Position numbers and translations under genes: made by a program | Origin: Zygnema cylindricum | Lineage: Eukaryota; Streptophyta; Zygnematophyceae; Zygnematales; Zygnemataceae | Direction of reading: 5' to 3' | Assembly (NCBI GenBank): GCA_037447655.1 | Contig: JBBHKE010003363.1 | Span: 44,595 to 108,594 of the forward strand | Length of the DNA stretch: 64,000 nucleotides | The notes under the pieces: generated by a model | The model's database searches: none | What the model saw: only the letters and a program-made list of their open reading frames with translations | Told to the model about the DNA's origin: nothing | Part shown: one piece after another, positions 54,660 to 64,000 of the stretch | How the letters are laid out: every line of letters starts with the position of its first letter | Numbering within the stretch: position 1 is the first letter of the stretch

Positions 54660-55645
54660 CTTTGGACTCTTAGTCACTTAGACCACAAGCTTTCCTGCAA
54701 TATATTAATTTTGGAGCGGGTAATGCCTATGTTAGCAAGTCAACAACCATCTTCGAATCTGGCAGGTATTGGAGTTTTATGATTTTAGCAAAATCTTTTT
54801 CCCTAAAAAAATACAGCCGTATATGTATATGTTTTCTTTTGAAATGGTGACTTGGGTTGGATGCGATAGATATGGCTGCCTGGTTGTCACACTAGACAAC
54901 TTGTGCCCCGTTCTGCAAGAATCCTAACTCTTGCAAAATTGATTTAACCCAGAATAACTCTTTTACCGCAGCGCTTGCTGTCATATACTCGGCTTCCATC
55001 GTTGATTGAGCTACTCCAACAACACGTTCTTGTCCCAATCTGCAACACATATCCGGTTGTCGATCTTCTGCTTGGTATGTCGCCATAGCTGGCGTCGCTC
55101 CAGGTGTTGATCTTGATTACTGTTCCTCCTAAGTTTAGATATAAATTTCTTGTCCTTGATATATATTTTAGGACTCTTTTTGCAGCATCCCAGTCTGCCT
55201 TTTTTGGATTCTGTAGACTTTTGCTAAGTACTCCTACAGCAGCAGCACTGTCGGGAGGAGTACAATTTATAAAATAAATTAGGCTACCAACTATTTGCGT
55301 ATAAAGAATATTACTCAATTTTTTTTCCTTTGACTCATCTCTTATCAATACTCCGGAGGAAATTTCTAGTCCTTCAAATTTTTGCCTGCTTCCCATCGGC
55401 GTTGAACAACTTTTTGCATCTGACCTTTCAAATTTTTCTAACATGTTCCCTATGGCTTCCTTTTGTGTCAACCTGATAATTTTGTTTTGTCTATCCCTAT
55501 CCACTTGAATTCCTAAGATGTATTTTGCTTCCCGTGAATCTTTTATTTCAAACCTCGTATTCACGGCCTTATTTACTTTGTTTATTTCTGTTAGTGATTT
55601 GCTCATTATGAGCAGATCATCCACATACACTGCAATGTAAATCAT
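54660..55645 (-). pseudogene. Ty1/copia RT catalytic part and RNase H
   Basis: A 233-aa frame (55645-54944) starts IYIAVYVDDLLIMSKSLTEI (catalytic YVDD). It continues with EAKYILGIQVDR, LTQKEAIGNMLEKF, GSLIYFINCTPPDSAAAVGVLS, DAAKRVLKYISRT and WSDASYGDIPSRRSTTGYV (first RNase H Asp). A frameshift then leads into the frame 55086-54892 with STMEAEYMTASAAVKELFW (RNase H Glu). Sequence to 54660 is the decayed RNase H end. It is the best-preserved copia RT-RNase H of this lineage here. Confidence 0.9.
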
Positions 55646-55722
55646 CCCTTCATCTCCTTACATAACATAGACAAAATGGTCTGAGCTAATTTTGACAAAT
55701 CCTAACTTAGTAAGGAATTCAT

Positions 55723-56690
55723 CTAATTTAAGGTTCCACTGACGCGTGGGGCCTCTTTCAATCCATATAATGATTTTAGTAATTTACAGACAAGGTTTTC
55801 TTTTCCATTTTCTTCGTACATTTCTGGTTGCTTCATATAGATAACCTCCTCTAATTCCCCGTGTAAAAAGGCTGTTTCAACATCCATCTGATGAATTTCC
55901 ATATTTTCTATAGGTGTCAGGGTAAGCAAAATTCTGATAGTGGGGAATCTGACTACCGGTGAAAACGTTTCTTCAAAGTCAATTCTTTCTTTTTGATTAT
56001 AACCTTTAACAACTAGCCTAGCTTTATACCTTTCAATCTTATTATCTGGATTTAATTTTACCTTAAATACCCACTTACTTCTAATGGCTTTTCGATCTGG
56101 TGGTAGTTCGACCAATTCCCAAGTTTGAGCCGCCATAATTGACTTCATTTCGTCATTCGCAACTTCAATCCAATGTTCTTTTTCTGGTACAGAAAATGCT
56201 TCTTGAATGGTTAAGGGTTCTCCGGATGCGGCCGAGTGTGCATACATTGTCGTTGAATCCTTTAGTCTCGAACTTATCCTTTTCTCTCTTGTGCTAGTCC
56301 TTTTCCCCCCCGGAAAATTTGACGCTGGAATCGAGGGATCTCTCCTTGAAATTCTTGTCAATGGGATAGTGTTATCAAACTCGTGTTCCGTGGATCCATT
56401 CGTTTCCGTCTGAGGCAATTCATTCGTTTCTGTGTGAGGTGTTGCCGTTGTTTCCGTGTTAGGAGTAATAGTCTGCTCGTTGTTCACTTGTCTTACTTCG
56501 TCAAGGACCACGTATTCCATCTCCCTTTTGCTTCTCTGTTCAGGTGTTATTGCAAATACATCCACTGAATCTGACTCATCTTTCACAAGGATGTTTCTAG
56601 CAACTACAATTTGGTTGGTGCATGAGAGATTAAATAGGAAAACCGTGTTCCAATGTCTGAAAATATGCCATACTTAAAAGGTTTTCCTTT
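55723..56690 (-). pseudogene. Ty1/copia RT N-terminus and integrase end, 5'-truncated
   Basis: A 287-aa frame (56586-55723) has the post-integrase linker (repeated TETN-type motifs), PLTIQEAFSVPEKEHWIEVANDEM, KWVFKVKL and RLVVKGYNQKERIDFEETFSPVV. It continues with QMDVETAFLHGELEEVIYMKQPEM and LLKSLYGLKEAPR. About 56620-56590 still shows the integrase end (KIVVARNILV). The element stops at about 56690, so the integrase core, protease, gag and 5' LTR are absent. It is separated from the catalytic part by one short break. Confidence 0.9.
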
Positions 56691-56790
56691 TTTCTAAAGG
56701 ATATTATTAAAGTTAGGGCCGAAGGACGCTGTGGATGAGATATTTGGCTGTCAATTTATCACGCTAGTAACTTTCAGGAACATGTCTCTC

Positions 56791-56985
56791 TCAGTTCCCA
56801 ACAACTGAGGAGAGGAGCGAGGGGGAGCGGAAGGGAAAGGGGGAGGGGAGGAGGAGTGGGAGAGGGGGGGAAGAGAGGGAGGAGCAGCGAGAGGAGATTG
56901 AGAAAGGGAGGGTAAACGCAAGGGGGAGAAGGAGAAGGAGAAGGAGAGGGAGTGTCCGTGAGAGAAGGAGAAGGGATTCATTTCT
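56791..56985. repeat. (GA)-rich purine tract
   Basis: Almost pure G/A on the plus strand with GGAGG and GAGAGG variants. It lies between the copia and the kinase exons. The minus-strand Ser/Leu/Pro frames are artefacts. Confidence 0.9.
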
Positions 56986-57314
56986 CTGCTCACTGTAACT
57001 CGGACTGGTGTATGGTGGAAAGTAGCATGGTCCACACTCATTCATGTTTTGGAAAATAAAATGGAAAAGCTAGCGTGGATGCTTACAATAGTCCATATGC
57101 ATTTTAGCTTCTTAATACCATAGTCTACACTTATTTATGTGTATGCGTCAGACTTTGGTCACCTCGATCAAGTGGGATTTTATATTATGGTTTCAGGTTA
57201 GGAGGTTGGAGGTTTGGGGCAGAGATACTAATAATGATAACAGTGGGGTTTATAATTATAAATCAATGGATGTAAAAAGTAATATTTAAGTGTTTTGGTG
57301 TACTCTTGGTGCAG

Positions 57315-57423
57315 TTTTGGAGTGGTTCTATTTGAGCTTATCACGGGAAGGACCGCACTAGTGAGAGAACTCGAGACAGAGGATAATCCGGATGTCCCAA
57401 CTCTTACTAGTTTGGTCAGTTGG
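57315..57423 (+). CDS. Receptor-like kinase, exon for kinase subdomain IX
   Basis: Preceded by TACTCTTGGTGCAG (acceptor) and followed by GTAAGT (donor at 57424). It encodes FGVVLFELITGRTALV...SLVSW, the kinase C-lobe subdomain IX (usual VYSFGVVLLELLTGR) and the following LVSW/LVxW motif of plant RLK/Pelle kinases. The reading frame enters with one base from an upstream codon (Ser of VYS). Upstream exons (ATP site, HRD, DFG, APE) are not identified within the window. They may lie beyond the copia at 54-56.7 kb or be lost. The exon itself has no damage. Confidence 0.85.
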
Positions 57424-57819
57424 GTAAGTTCTCCGAGTTTGACTTCTTTAAAACAAACTCTAATGCTTTTGACTTCCTTCGAACACCCTTTTCTCAAATA
57501 TTTTTGCGAACATTTGTTGAAATTTTACATTACTGATTTGCTAGATCATACAGTGTACAGCTCATTTAAGGAATCTAATCTGTTTAAAAAGAAATCTAAT
57601 TTGTTTAAAAAGAAATCTCTTATTTCTATATCTATTTTTCTCAACTGCTCATCCAACCCGCGACCACCGTTCTTCAATCCAAAATCATTTACAATACCTT
57701 CTGCGATTTGAAATTATTAAAGTAATTAAAGTAATTAAAATAATTAAAATAACTGAAATAATTAACATACCAAATTGTCTATTTTTCTATGCCAAACACA
57801 CGTTCTTCCATTCCTGCAG
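57424..57819 (+). other. Intron of the receptor-like kinase
   Basis: 396 bp, phase 0, GTAAGT...CATTCCTGCAG. It contains a 20-bp duplication (TTTAAAAAGAAATCTAAT, near 57585 and 57605) and an ATTAAAGTAATTAAAAT run near 57715-57760. Confidence 0.85.
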
Positions 57820-58128
57820 GTCCAACCTTATTTGACAGACATCGGCCCCGTCGTTGACCCAAGAATGGGAAAGTACCACGAAGAGGCGATGAACATGTTC
57901 GTAAAAATTGCGGCGGTTTGTTCGGAAAGAGCCGCCAAATATCGTCCACCAATGGAGGAAGTGTCACGTCGCCTCGGGCAAACGAGATGTTTAATGCTTG
58001 GAATAGACGAAATCCACGCGGCGACTGAGTACACACCCCCCAATATACGCTATGATAGGTATTCGAACCAGTCATTTGTGGGAAGTTCTAATATGGTCCC
58101 GATGTCAGTTTCCTTTGGGGGACGATAG
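57820..58128 (+). CDS. Receptor-like kinase, last exon (subdomains X-XI and tail)
   Basis: 103 codons to the stop TAG at 58126-58128. It starts VQPYLTDIGPVVDPRMGKYHEEAMNM in frame with LVSW of the previous exon. AAVCSERAAKYRPPMEEVSRRL is kinase subdomain XI, with the invariant Arg of RPxM. A 40-residue tail rich in Tyr, Ser and Asn follows (ending VSFGGR). This is the C-lobe end of a plant RLK/Pelle serine/threonine kinase. The subfamily cannot be named from this part. There are no stops or frameshifts, unlike nearly everything else in the window. Confidence 0.88.
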   Translation, partial: VQPYLTDIGPVVDPRMGKYHEEAMNMFVKIAAVCSERAAKYRPPMEEVSRRLGQTRCLMLGIDEIHAATEYTPPNIRYDRYSNQSFVGSSNMVPMSVSFGGR

Positions 58129-58740
58129 AGAGATACTTAGAGAGAAGAGGGACAGAGGGAGGAGATTTAGGGTTGGAGAGAGAGGGAGCGAGAAGAAATG
58201 TGGATGGACGAGAAGAGGTAGAGTGTCAAAGGGAGATGTTGGGAAAGGGAGGAGGAGTAAGAGGAGAGATTTGCTCAGATTGCTTTAACTATTTCATTAA
58301 TTACTATTTCATTATTTTTTTGTTAATTTTATTATCCACATTAATTTTTTGTATAATTTATAAATTTCTTCAGATGTTGATGAATTTCACTTTCAGTGAT
58401 ATTCCTGTCTCGTAGACTAGTTCCTCTTAATTAGAAGATTTTTGGACCACAAATATTAGTGGTATCCGATTGTTATTCGTTACTAAATTTTAATCCCTAT
58501 TTTTTGCATTACTTTTTATTGCTTTTAAGAGCTCTTGTCCCTTGTCCGCGTGTTTTCAAAGCCAACAATGCGTATCCACAGTAAATCATGTCTCTTTTGT
58601 TGAAATCGGATGTAGTTTTCCACCTAATAATTGTTTTTAAGAATAAAAATATTTTTTTTGAATTGTCGTTTAAAATGTCACCAAAAAATCAGATGTCGAG
58701 ATGGCGTTGAAACGGTCTCCAAAAGAAAAAATGCCAGCAA
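58129..58740. other. Kinase 3' flank: purine-rich then AT-rich
   Basis: 58129-58275 is GA-rich and probably 3' untranslated region. 58285-58680 is AT-rich. No further gene is seen. Confidence 0.55.
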
Positions 58741-59168
58741 AGAGATGAAATTTAGAGAGAGAGGGCGAGGGAGAGGAAGAGGGAGAACGAGAGGGGGAGT
58801 GGGATAGGGAGAGGGAGAGGGAGGAGAGGGAAAGAAAGACGTACAGAGGGAGAGGGATAGAGAGAGGGAGGAGAGGGAAAGAAAGACGTACAGAGGGAGA
58901 GGGATAGAGAGAGGGAGGAGAGGGAAAGAAAGACGTACAGAGGGAGAGGGATAGAGAGGGAGAGGGAGAGAGGGAGAGGTAGAGAGGGAGAACGAGAGGG
59001 AGAGAGGAAGATGGAGAAGGAGAGGGAGAGGGAGAGAAGGAGAGAAAATGGAAGGGAGATGGAGAGAGAGATGGAGGTAGAAAGGCAGAGGAGAGGGAGA
59101 GAGAGAGTGAGAGGAGAGGGAGAAGAATAGGGAGAGGAGAGGGAGAGGGAGATGGATAGGGAGAGAGA
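58741..59168. repeat. (GA)-rich tract with 47-bp minisatellite
   Basis: Purine tract. Within it, 58827-58960 holds about three units of 47 bp marked by GGGAAAGAAAGACGTACAGA. The large minus-strand Leu/Ser/Pro frames (up to 226 aa) are repeat artefacts. Confidence 0.9.
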
Positions 59169-59300
59169 GAGAGAGGCGAGAAAAAAAAAACAATCTCTGT
59201 GGATGCTATAACCTCGCGTCGAACGGCTTTCAAAAGTCCAAAAGAAATATCTTCGGAGCCGATCGTCACGACTACACTCGGTTTGAAATCCATGGCGGAT
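59169..59300 (-). CDS. Short coding-like island between GA tracts, uncertain
   Basis: Non-repetitive. The minus strand from ATG at 59293 reads MDFKPSVVVTIGSEDISFGLLKAVRREVIAS, then runs into the tract. It has balanced composition and could be an exon or a relic. A related CCAAAAGAAA motif occurs at 58718. No family recognised. Confidence 0.2.
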
Positions 59301-59390
59301 TAGAGAACGAGAGGGAGAGAGAGGGGGGGAGAGGAAGAGGGAGAGGGAGAGAGGGAGGGAGAGAAAGAGGGAGAGGGAGAGGGAGAGCAT
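59301..59390. repeat. (GA)-rich tract
   Basis: Continuation of the purine tract after the 130-bp island. Confidence 0.9.
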
Positions 59391-61495
59391 AATTGATAGC
59401 ACTTCGGAGACAAACCTTTCAATAAAAATCAAAAAAGAAAAAGAAGGAAAAAGAAAAGAAGAAACAGCATATTATAATAAAAATAATAATAAAACAAAAA
59501 ACAAGATGCAACAAAAAATAAAAAGATGGAAAAATCCTGAAATTTTTAAACTGCCGGAATCAAAGTCGAAGAAAAGTCAAAATTGTCAACATTGACGGGG
59601 ACGAAATAAGGATTTCACCGAAATCAGAAATTGTTAAGAAGGGAACTTTGGAATTTCAAAATTCGAAGAAAAGAATAAAAATTGAATGATCGCAAAAAAA
59701 AATGTTCGAAAGTCAACATTTTCAAACTTAGAAGGAATCGACTCGTGAAAAGAAAAGAAAAATGATATATTACAAAATAAAGTAATTAAAAAATTGAGGT
59801 AACTCATCAAACTGTCGAAAAACAAATTCACCTAATTTAATGCAAAATTGTGGACATTGTTTAGTTTTTTTGTTTGGTTTTTAAAGTCAACTGATGAACT
59901 AAATTAATTGGAGTCAATCAGCAGAACTAACTGATTTTTGTCATTTTCTGTAGATTTTTGCCTTATTTTTTAATTTTTAAATGTTGTACAAATCGCTAAT
60001 AATAACTCACTCATAATTTTATAACGTTAATTTTCACTTCTCAAAATAGATTTTTTCTCCTTCATCAAAATATTGAGTCAAAAGGAGAGAGCCTTTTGTT
60101 TTGTCACTTCTGAACGAAAAGTTTGTCAAATTTGACAAATGAGTATGGAAAAAAACAAGTTTGAAAGGCGAAAGCTCCTACAAAAAACGAATAAAATAGA
60201 ATAAAAATAAAAATTTTAAAAAAGCTCTTTCGGATAGGTTAATAACTCTGACTCTAAACAACGATACTCTGAAGGACGGCGAAAAGTTGTCGTTCCTGGT
60301 CACCGGAAATAATGTTTTTTTTTTCTTATGTGAACTGGGGGTGTCCACACTATTTCATGTGTTGTGTCGCGAGAAACAAAAGAAAACAGAAAAAGAAATT
60401 GCACCACATTCCAAAAGAGAAGTTTAAACAATTTTTTAAGACACAAATCGGCATTTTAGGCAGCTAAAAGTACGTTCGCTTTGATATGAAAATTAAGCAA
60501 ATAAATAACTAAATTGAAAAATAAATCAATAAATAAAACATTTCAAGGAGATTCCAAGGCTCAATGGATCAAGTGAGAGATGCAAAAAACCCTAAAATAA
60601 AAAAGAAAACATTAAAAGTAATAATAATAATAATAACAATAGTTATGTTCAAATTCAGGTACCTTGAAAAATCCTAAAGAAAAACCCTGAATAAGTCCTA
60701 GAAAGCCTTAGAAAAAACCATAAAAAACCATAAAAAACCCCAAAAACCACCGAATATTTATGCAATAGTTAAACTCTATAAAGTTTTTTTTTCTTATATT
60801 TTTATTTATGTATTTATCAGTGTCTTTATTTACTTATTTATGTATTTATTTGTGCATATATATTTTTTTATTTTTTTTCCAGTATCAAACATTTTCCGCA
60901 AAAATTCACGAAATAACGTGAAAATAATATCAAGAAATCTCAAATGGATAAAATTATCAACTCACATTACACAATTCCCATAATAGCTTTGTCAAAAAAA
61001 AAAAAAAAAGAAAGCCCAGAGATACAACCGTACAGGATGTTTGGAAGTCCCTCTTTTCAAATTTTAAAAATTCGAACTTTGAATTACGATTCAAAAAACC
61101 AAAAATGCAATTTTACTAAAAAAAAAAAAAAAACTACAAACTTCAAGTAAAAAGATAAAATCCCAATTCTTAATATACTTCCCTGGGATCCACTTTCTCA
61201 AAAAAAAACTTCCTTTCCTAATAATATCGCAAAAAAAAAGAAAAAATTACGATCTTTTCTCCATTTTTTTCCCTTTTGTACCTTTTCCCTACACCCTCTC
61301 AAAGGTTCACAAAAACCCAAACCACCGCCAACATCATATATCTTAATTTATTTATTTGTTTTCTTTATTGTTTTAGGTCCAAATTTATACATAATATTCA
61401 TTCATATTGATATAAATAATATTATAATATTACATAATGTTGATTATAAAAGTGAAAAGCACCGAAGTCATATAAAAAGCGAAAAAGTTGTCTTA
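59391..61495. other. AT-rich DNA, no gene recognised
   Basis: Many A and T runs (for example about 60987-61003 and 61120-61133), a (TAA)n stretch near 60620, and a TATTTATTTATGTATTTAT region near 60800-60870. Short Lys-rich frames are composition artefacts. Confidence 0.6.
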
Positions 61496-61884
61496 AAAAG
61501 AAAGTTTTTCTGGTTTCCTTGGAAGGAGGAGAGGGAGGAGAGAGAAGGGAGAGAAACGAAGAGAGAAAGAACATTTTTAGAAAACAGAGAGGAAGAGGAG
61601 AAAGAGGCAAAGGGGAGTAAGAGATTTTTTGTTACCTGAGAAAATGGAGGGGGGGGAGAGAGAGGCAAGGGGACCTCTGTCCTCTGAAGAACCATAACAT
61701 CGACACGGATACCCTGTGAAACCAAGAGAGAGAGAGGTAAGGACAAAGAGAGGGAGAGAGATGGAGACATACAGGGAGAGCAAGGGAGAGAAAAGGGAAA
61801 GACATCCGCAGGTCCTGCAAAAGCAACAGAGAGATAAAGGAAGAGAGGGAGAGAGATAGAGACAGAGGAGGGGCCCACACAGAA

Positions 61885-61916
<32 letters not shown>

Positions 61917-61985
61917 GGGGAGAGAGAGGGAGAAAAAAAGGATGGAGGGAGGTTGGAGAGGGAGGGAGAGAAAGCGCACCTCCAT
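61496..61985. repeat. (GA)-rich tracts with short unique islands
   Basis: Purine tracts interrupted by unique patches at about 61675-61730 and 61800-61830. On the minus strand each tract is a polypyrimidine run that ends in CAG followed by non-repetitive sequence (TTGGTTTCACAG and TTGCTTTTGCAG). These look like splice acceptors. Confidence 0.75.
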
Positions 61986-62100
61986 GTCCACCTGCAGATG
62001 GTGGAGGAGAGAGAGGTAGTCTTTTTGGGCTCCAAAAAGCTCACTCTTCATCCCCTTGCTTTGGGCCATAAGCACCGCCTTCCCTGCACCCCAAACCCAC
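61986..62100 (-). CDS. Exon-like island on minus strand, uncertain
   Basis: Minus strand reads GKAVLMAQSKGMKSELFGAQKDYLSLLHHLQVDMEV after a GGTTTGGGGTGCAG acceptor-like sequence. Composition is protein-like and unlike the GA tract. No family recognised. It may be one of several small exons (see 61675-61730) of a minus-strand gene, or chance. Confidence 0.22.
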
Positions 62101-62700
62101 AAAACATTTTTAAATAAAAACTGCCCTTTCTTCCAAAATTTGTCGTCATGTTTATCACCGGCAATTTCTCGGTATTCAATATAATAGTCTTAAAATTTGG
62201 GCTTTAATGAGCAATATTTACTAGCTTCCATACTAATTGCGGTATTCAATACAACGTCCAATGAACACAAAAACCTTCAAAAACTCTTTAACCCTTAAAT
62301 ACATAAAAACTCTAAAGAACAGCCCTAAAAAACCATAATTAAATGAATCTCGGTGATGGTACAAATGTCGCCATCCAAGAATGGTTTATCATTCTGGTTG
62401 CCGTTGATGTATGTCTATTTGAAAATACACACATATATACATTTATATATGTAAATATATATGTATATAAATATAATATATATGTGTGTATGTGTACATG
62501 TATATGTATGAATATGTATGCATAAAAAAAAAAAAAACTATCCTTTGGAGATTGTAGTTCGAGTATTCTTTTACAAATTTGCATTGGTCACATTTTTGCC
62601 ATCAGAAAAACAGGAGCAAACTTTCAAACTTGGAATTTCGGACTATTTTGACATCAAAATGAGGCATAAAAATATAGTGGGTGCGTGGATAAAAAGAAAA
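62101..62700. other. AT-rich DNA with TA/TG microsatellite
   Basis: 62425-62530 alternates TATATA, TGTGTA and CATGTA. 62340-62400 has open frames on both strands (plus MNLGDGTNVAIQEWFIILVAVD, then GTATGT). I cannot support a gene. Confidence 0.5.
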
Positions 62701-62754
62701 GCAGGCAGAGAGGGAGGAGGGAGAGGGAGAGGATAAAGCTGTACAGGAGACATC

Positions 62755-62755
62755 C

Positions 62756-62811
<56 letters not shown>
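62755..62811. repeat. (GA)n microsatellite
   Basis: About 57 bp of GA repeats with one AAAG interruption. Confidence 0.95.
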
Positions 62812-62813
<2 letters not shown>

Positions 62814-62823
62814 CTGTTCCCAA

Positions 62824-62936
62824 TGGCAGAAGACGAGCAACCTGACATCCCTCCCTCTCCTCCCTCTCCCTTGTCAGATGGAAATCCAAAACATACAACC
62901 AATATTACTTTCTATTCTCCAATACAAACCTTATAA
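62824..62936 (+). CDS. Short ORF, uncertain
   Basis: A 37-codon frame starting MAEDEQPDIPPSPPSPLSDG with an acidic, Pro/Ser-rich N-terminus. It directly follows a GA tract that could be a 5' leader. On the minus strand the same DNA has MSGCSSSAIGNR before GTACTC, so the strand is ambiguous. No family recognised. Confidence 0.2.
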
Positions 62937-63205
62937 TTGCAACAGACCTCAATCGTACCCAAAAAAAAACAAAAAGTAAAACAACAAAATAAAAATTTAC
63001 TCACAACAAAATTTCAAACCCCAAAACCCAAAAAAAAACATTTTCACTATTGCCTTTCTCGGCCACACCGACAAATTCAGAGCTCAACTCTTCTGCCCCT
63101 TGTCTTTCCTTTTCGCCTCCCTCCCTCTCTCTCTATCCCTCTCTTATCCATTTGACATTTTCCTCTCCCAAATTTTGAATATTCACAATGCAAAAACCAA
63201 TGGGG
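62937..63205. other. No gene recognised
   Basis: A-rich, then CT-rich (63110-63145). Confidence 0.5.
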
Positions 63206-63214
63206 AAGGACAGA

Positions 63215-63231
63215 AGAGAGGGACAGAGAGA

Positions 63232-63291
<60 letters not shown>

Positions 63292-63305
63292 GAGAGTGAG
63301 AGAAA
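63215..63305. repeat. (TG)n then (GA)n microsatellite
   Basis: GTGTGTGTGTGTGTG (about 63232-63246) passes directly into about 45 bp of GA. Confidence 0.95.
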
Positions 63306-63509
63306 CACCTCTTTAGCAATTATAGGACACACCCTTTCTCTCATTTTATAGTTGCCTGGAAAACCCTCCCAAAAGAAAAAAAACAATCACAAGAAAAAGA
63401 CAAAAAAAAAAAAAAAAACGGGCGAAAAATGGGCGAAACGTCTTCCAAGGCACATTATTGACTCCAAATTTCCGCTGACACCAAAAAATGTTCAGAAGAA
63501 AACTATAAC

Positions 63510-63614
63510 GCTCCCCCTCTCCCGCCCCCTCTCGCCACCCCTCCCCCTCCTTCTCCCTCTCCTTCTCCAACTCTCCCTCTCCCTCTCCTTCTTTCCCTCT
63601 TCCTCTCTCTCTCT
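63510..63614. repeat. CT-rich tract
   Basis: Polypyrimidine CTCCCCCTCT-type sequence leading into the 63-bp repeat. Confidence 0.9.
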
Positions 63615-63785
63615 CCTCCCCCTCACCACATCTGACTCCAAAGGGCATATCGCAGATAATTCTCTCTCTCTATCTCACCTCCCCCTCACCACATCTGACT
63701 CCAAAGGGCATATTGCAGATAATTCTCTCTCTATCTCTCCTCCCCCTCACCACATCTGACTCCAAAGGGCATATCGCAGATAATT
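63615..63785. repeat. Three-copy 61-63-bp tandem repeat
   Basis: Units start CCTCCCCCTCACCACATCTG at 63615, 63678 and 63739. Each has a non-repetitive core (GACTCCAAAGGGCATATCGC and AGATAATTC) followed by a CT run. The unit cores are nearly identical. Confidence 0.93.
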
Positions 63786-64000
63786 CGATCCACCGATCCC
63801 CCCCTCACCGGCAGCCGGGAGGCGTCCCACTGAGTCACGTCACATGCCTGGGAGGGGGAGAGAGAGAGAGAGAGGATGGGGAGAGAGCAGGAGGGAGAGA
63901 CAGAGAGAGAGAAGAGAGAGAGAGAGAGAAGAAAACACTGTCAATCATTTTTTGCGAGGTCAGTACTCAACGAAAATAGTGTGGATAAACCAATTCACCA
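63786..64000. other. GA-rich tail of the window, no gene
   Basis: A GC-rich unique patch (63786-63850), then GA-rich sequence (63855-63935). Nothing further is seen before the window ends. Confidence 0.5.

Noticed and set aside
57148-57180. DFG-like codons (SDFG) upstream of the kinase exon
   Set aside because: The frame hits a stop shortly after, there is no APE block or matching donor, and a four-residue match is likely by chance.
58670-59432. Large Ser/Leu/Pro-rich minus-strand ORFs up to 226 aa
   Set aside because: They are (CT)n repeats read in three frames. All three frames stay open, which is expected of a dinucleotide tract and not of a gene.
61468-62102. Minus-strand ORFs of 136-156 aa
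   Set aside because: Mostly CT-tract translation. Only the short unique islands deserve attention and are listed separately.

Overview
The window is nuclear DNA from a green plant or plant-like (streptophyte) eukaryote. This rests on the 3' exons of a receptor-like kinase with canonical introns (57.3-58.1 kb), a decayed leucine-rich-repeat receptor (27.4-28.35 kb), and abundant Ty1/copia and Ty3/gypsy retrotransposons primed by initiator tRNA-Met. The sequence is AT-rich and has many long CT/GA tracts. The species cannot be named from it. Almost everything is repetitive and most reading frames are broken. The only part with the quality of a live host gene is the kinase end.

Layout. 0-2.9 kb: three related minus-strand copia fragments. 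2.9-4.4 kb: two adjacent copies of a roughly 0.65-1.0 kb SINE-like element with an internal tRNA-like module. 4.5-6.1 kb: a gypsy 5' fragment joined head-on to a minus-strand gypsy reverse transcriptase piece. 6.7-16.3 kb: an old minus-strand copia split by a younger, nearly complete copia (7617-14935) whose left LTR carries a 49-bp tandem array. 16.3-18.3 kb: another copia end. 18.4-22.9 kb: unassigned sequence with one dispersed repeat of about 660 bp. 22.9-27.2 kb: a plus-strand LTR element (gag and two LTRs) containing a 5'-truncated minus-strand copia. 27.4-28.35 kb: the LRR pseudogene. 28.6-34.9 kb: a plus-strand copia fragment and A-rich repetitive DNA. 34.985-37.997 kb: an imperfect inverted repeat of about 3 kb. 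39.0-41.77 kb: minus-strand copia. 41.775-50.167 kb: a complete-length gypsy element with target duplication, lacking the reverse transcriptase catalytic core and itself split by the third SINE-like copy (47612-48644). 50.2-53.9 kb: mostly unassigned, with a pyrimidine/purine foldback and a tRNA-like repeat. 53.9-56.7 kb: a 5'-truncated minus-strand copia. 57.3-58.1 kb: kinase exons. 58.1-64 kb: GA/CT tracts and AT-rich DNA with a few exon-like islands.

Insertion order can be read from the nesting. The copia at 7617-14935 is younger than its copia host. The gypsy is younger than the copia at 39-41.77 kb, and the SINE-like copy is younger than the gypsy. Short direct tandem duplications (about 33-235 bp) occur repeatedly across unrelated elements and explain several of the frameshifts. 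No tRNA, rRNA, CRISPR or prokaryotic features were found.
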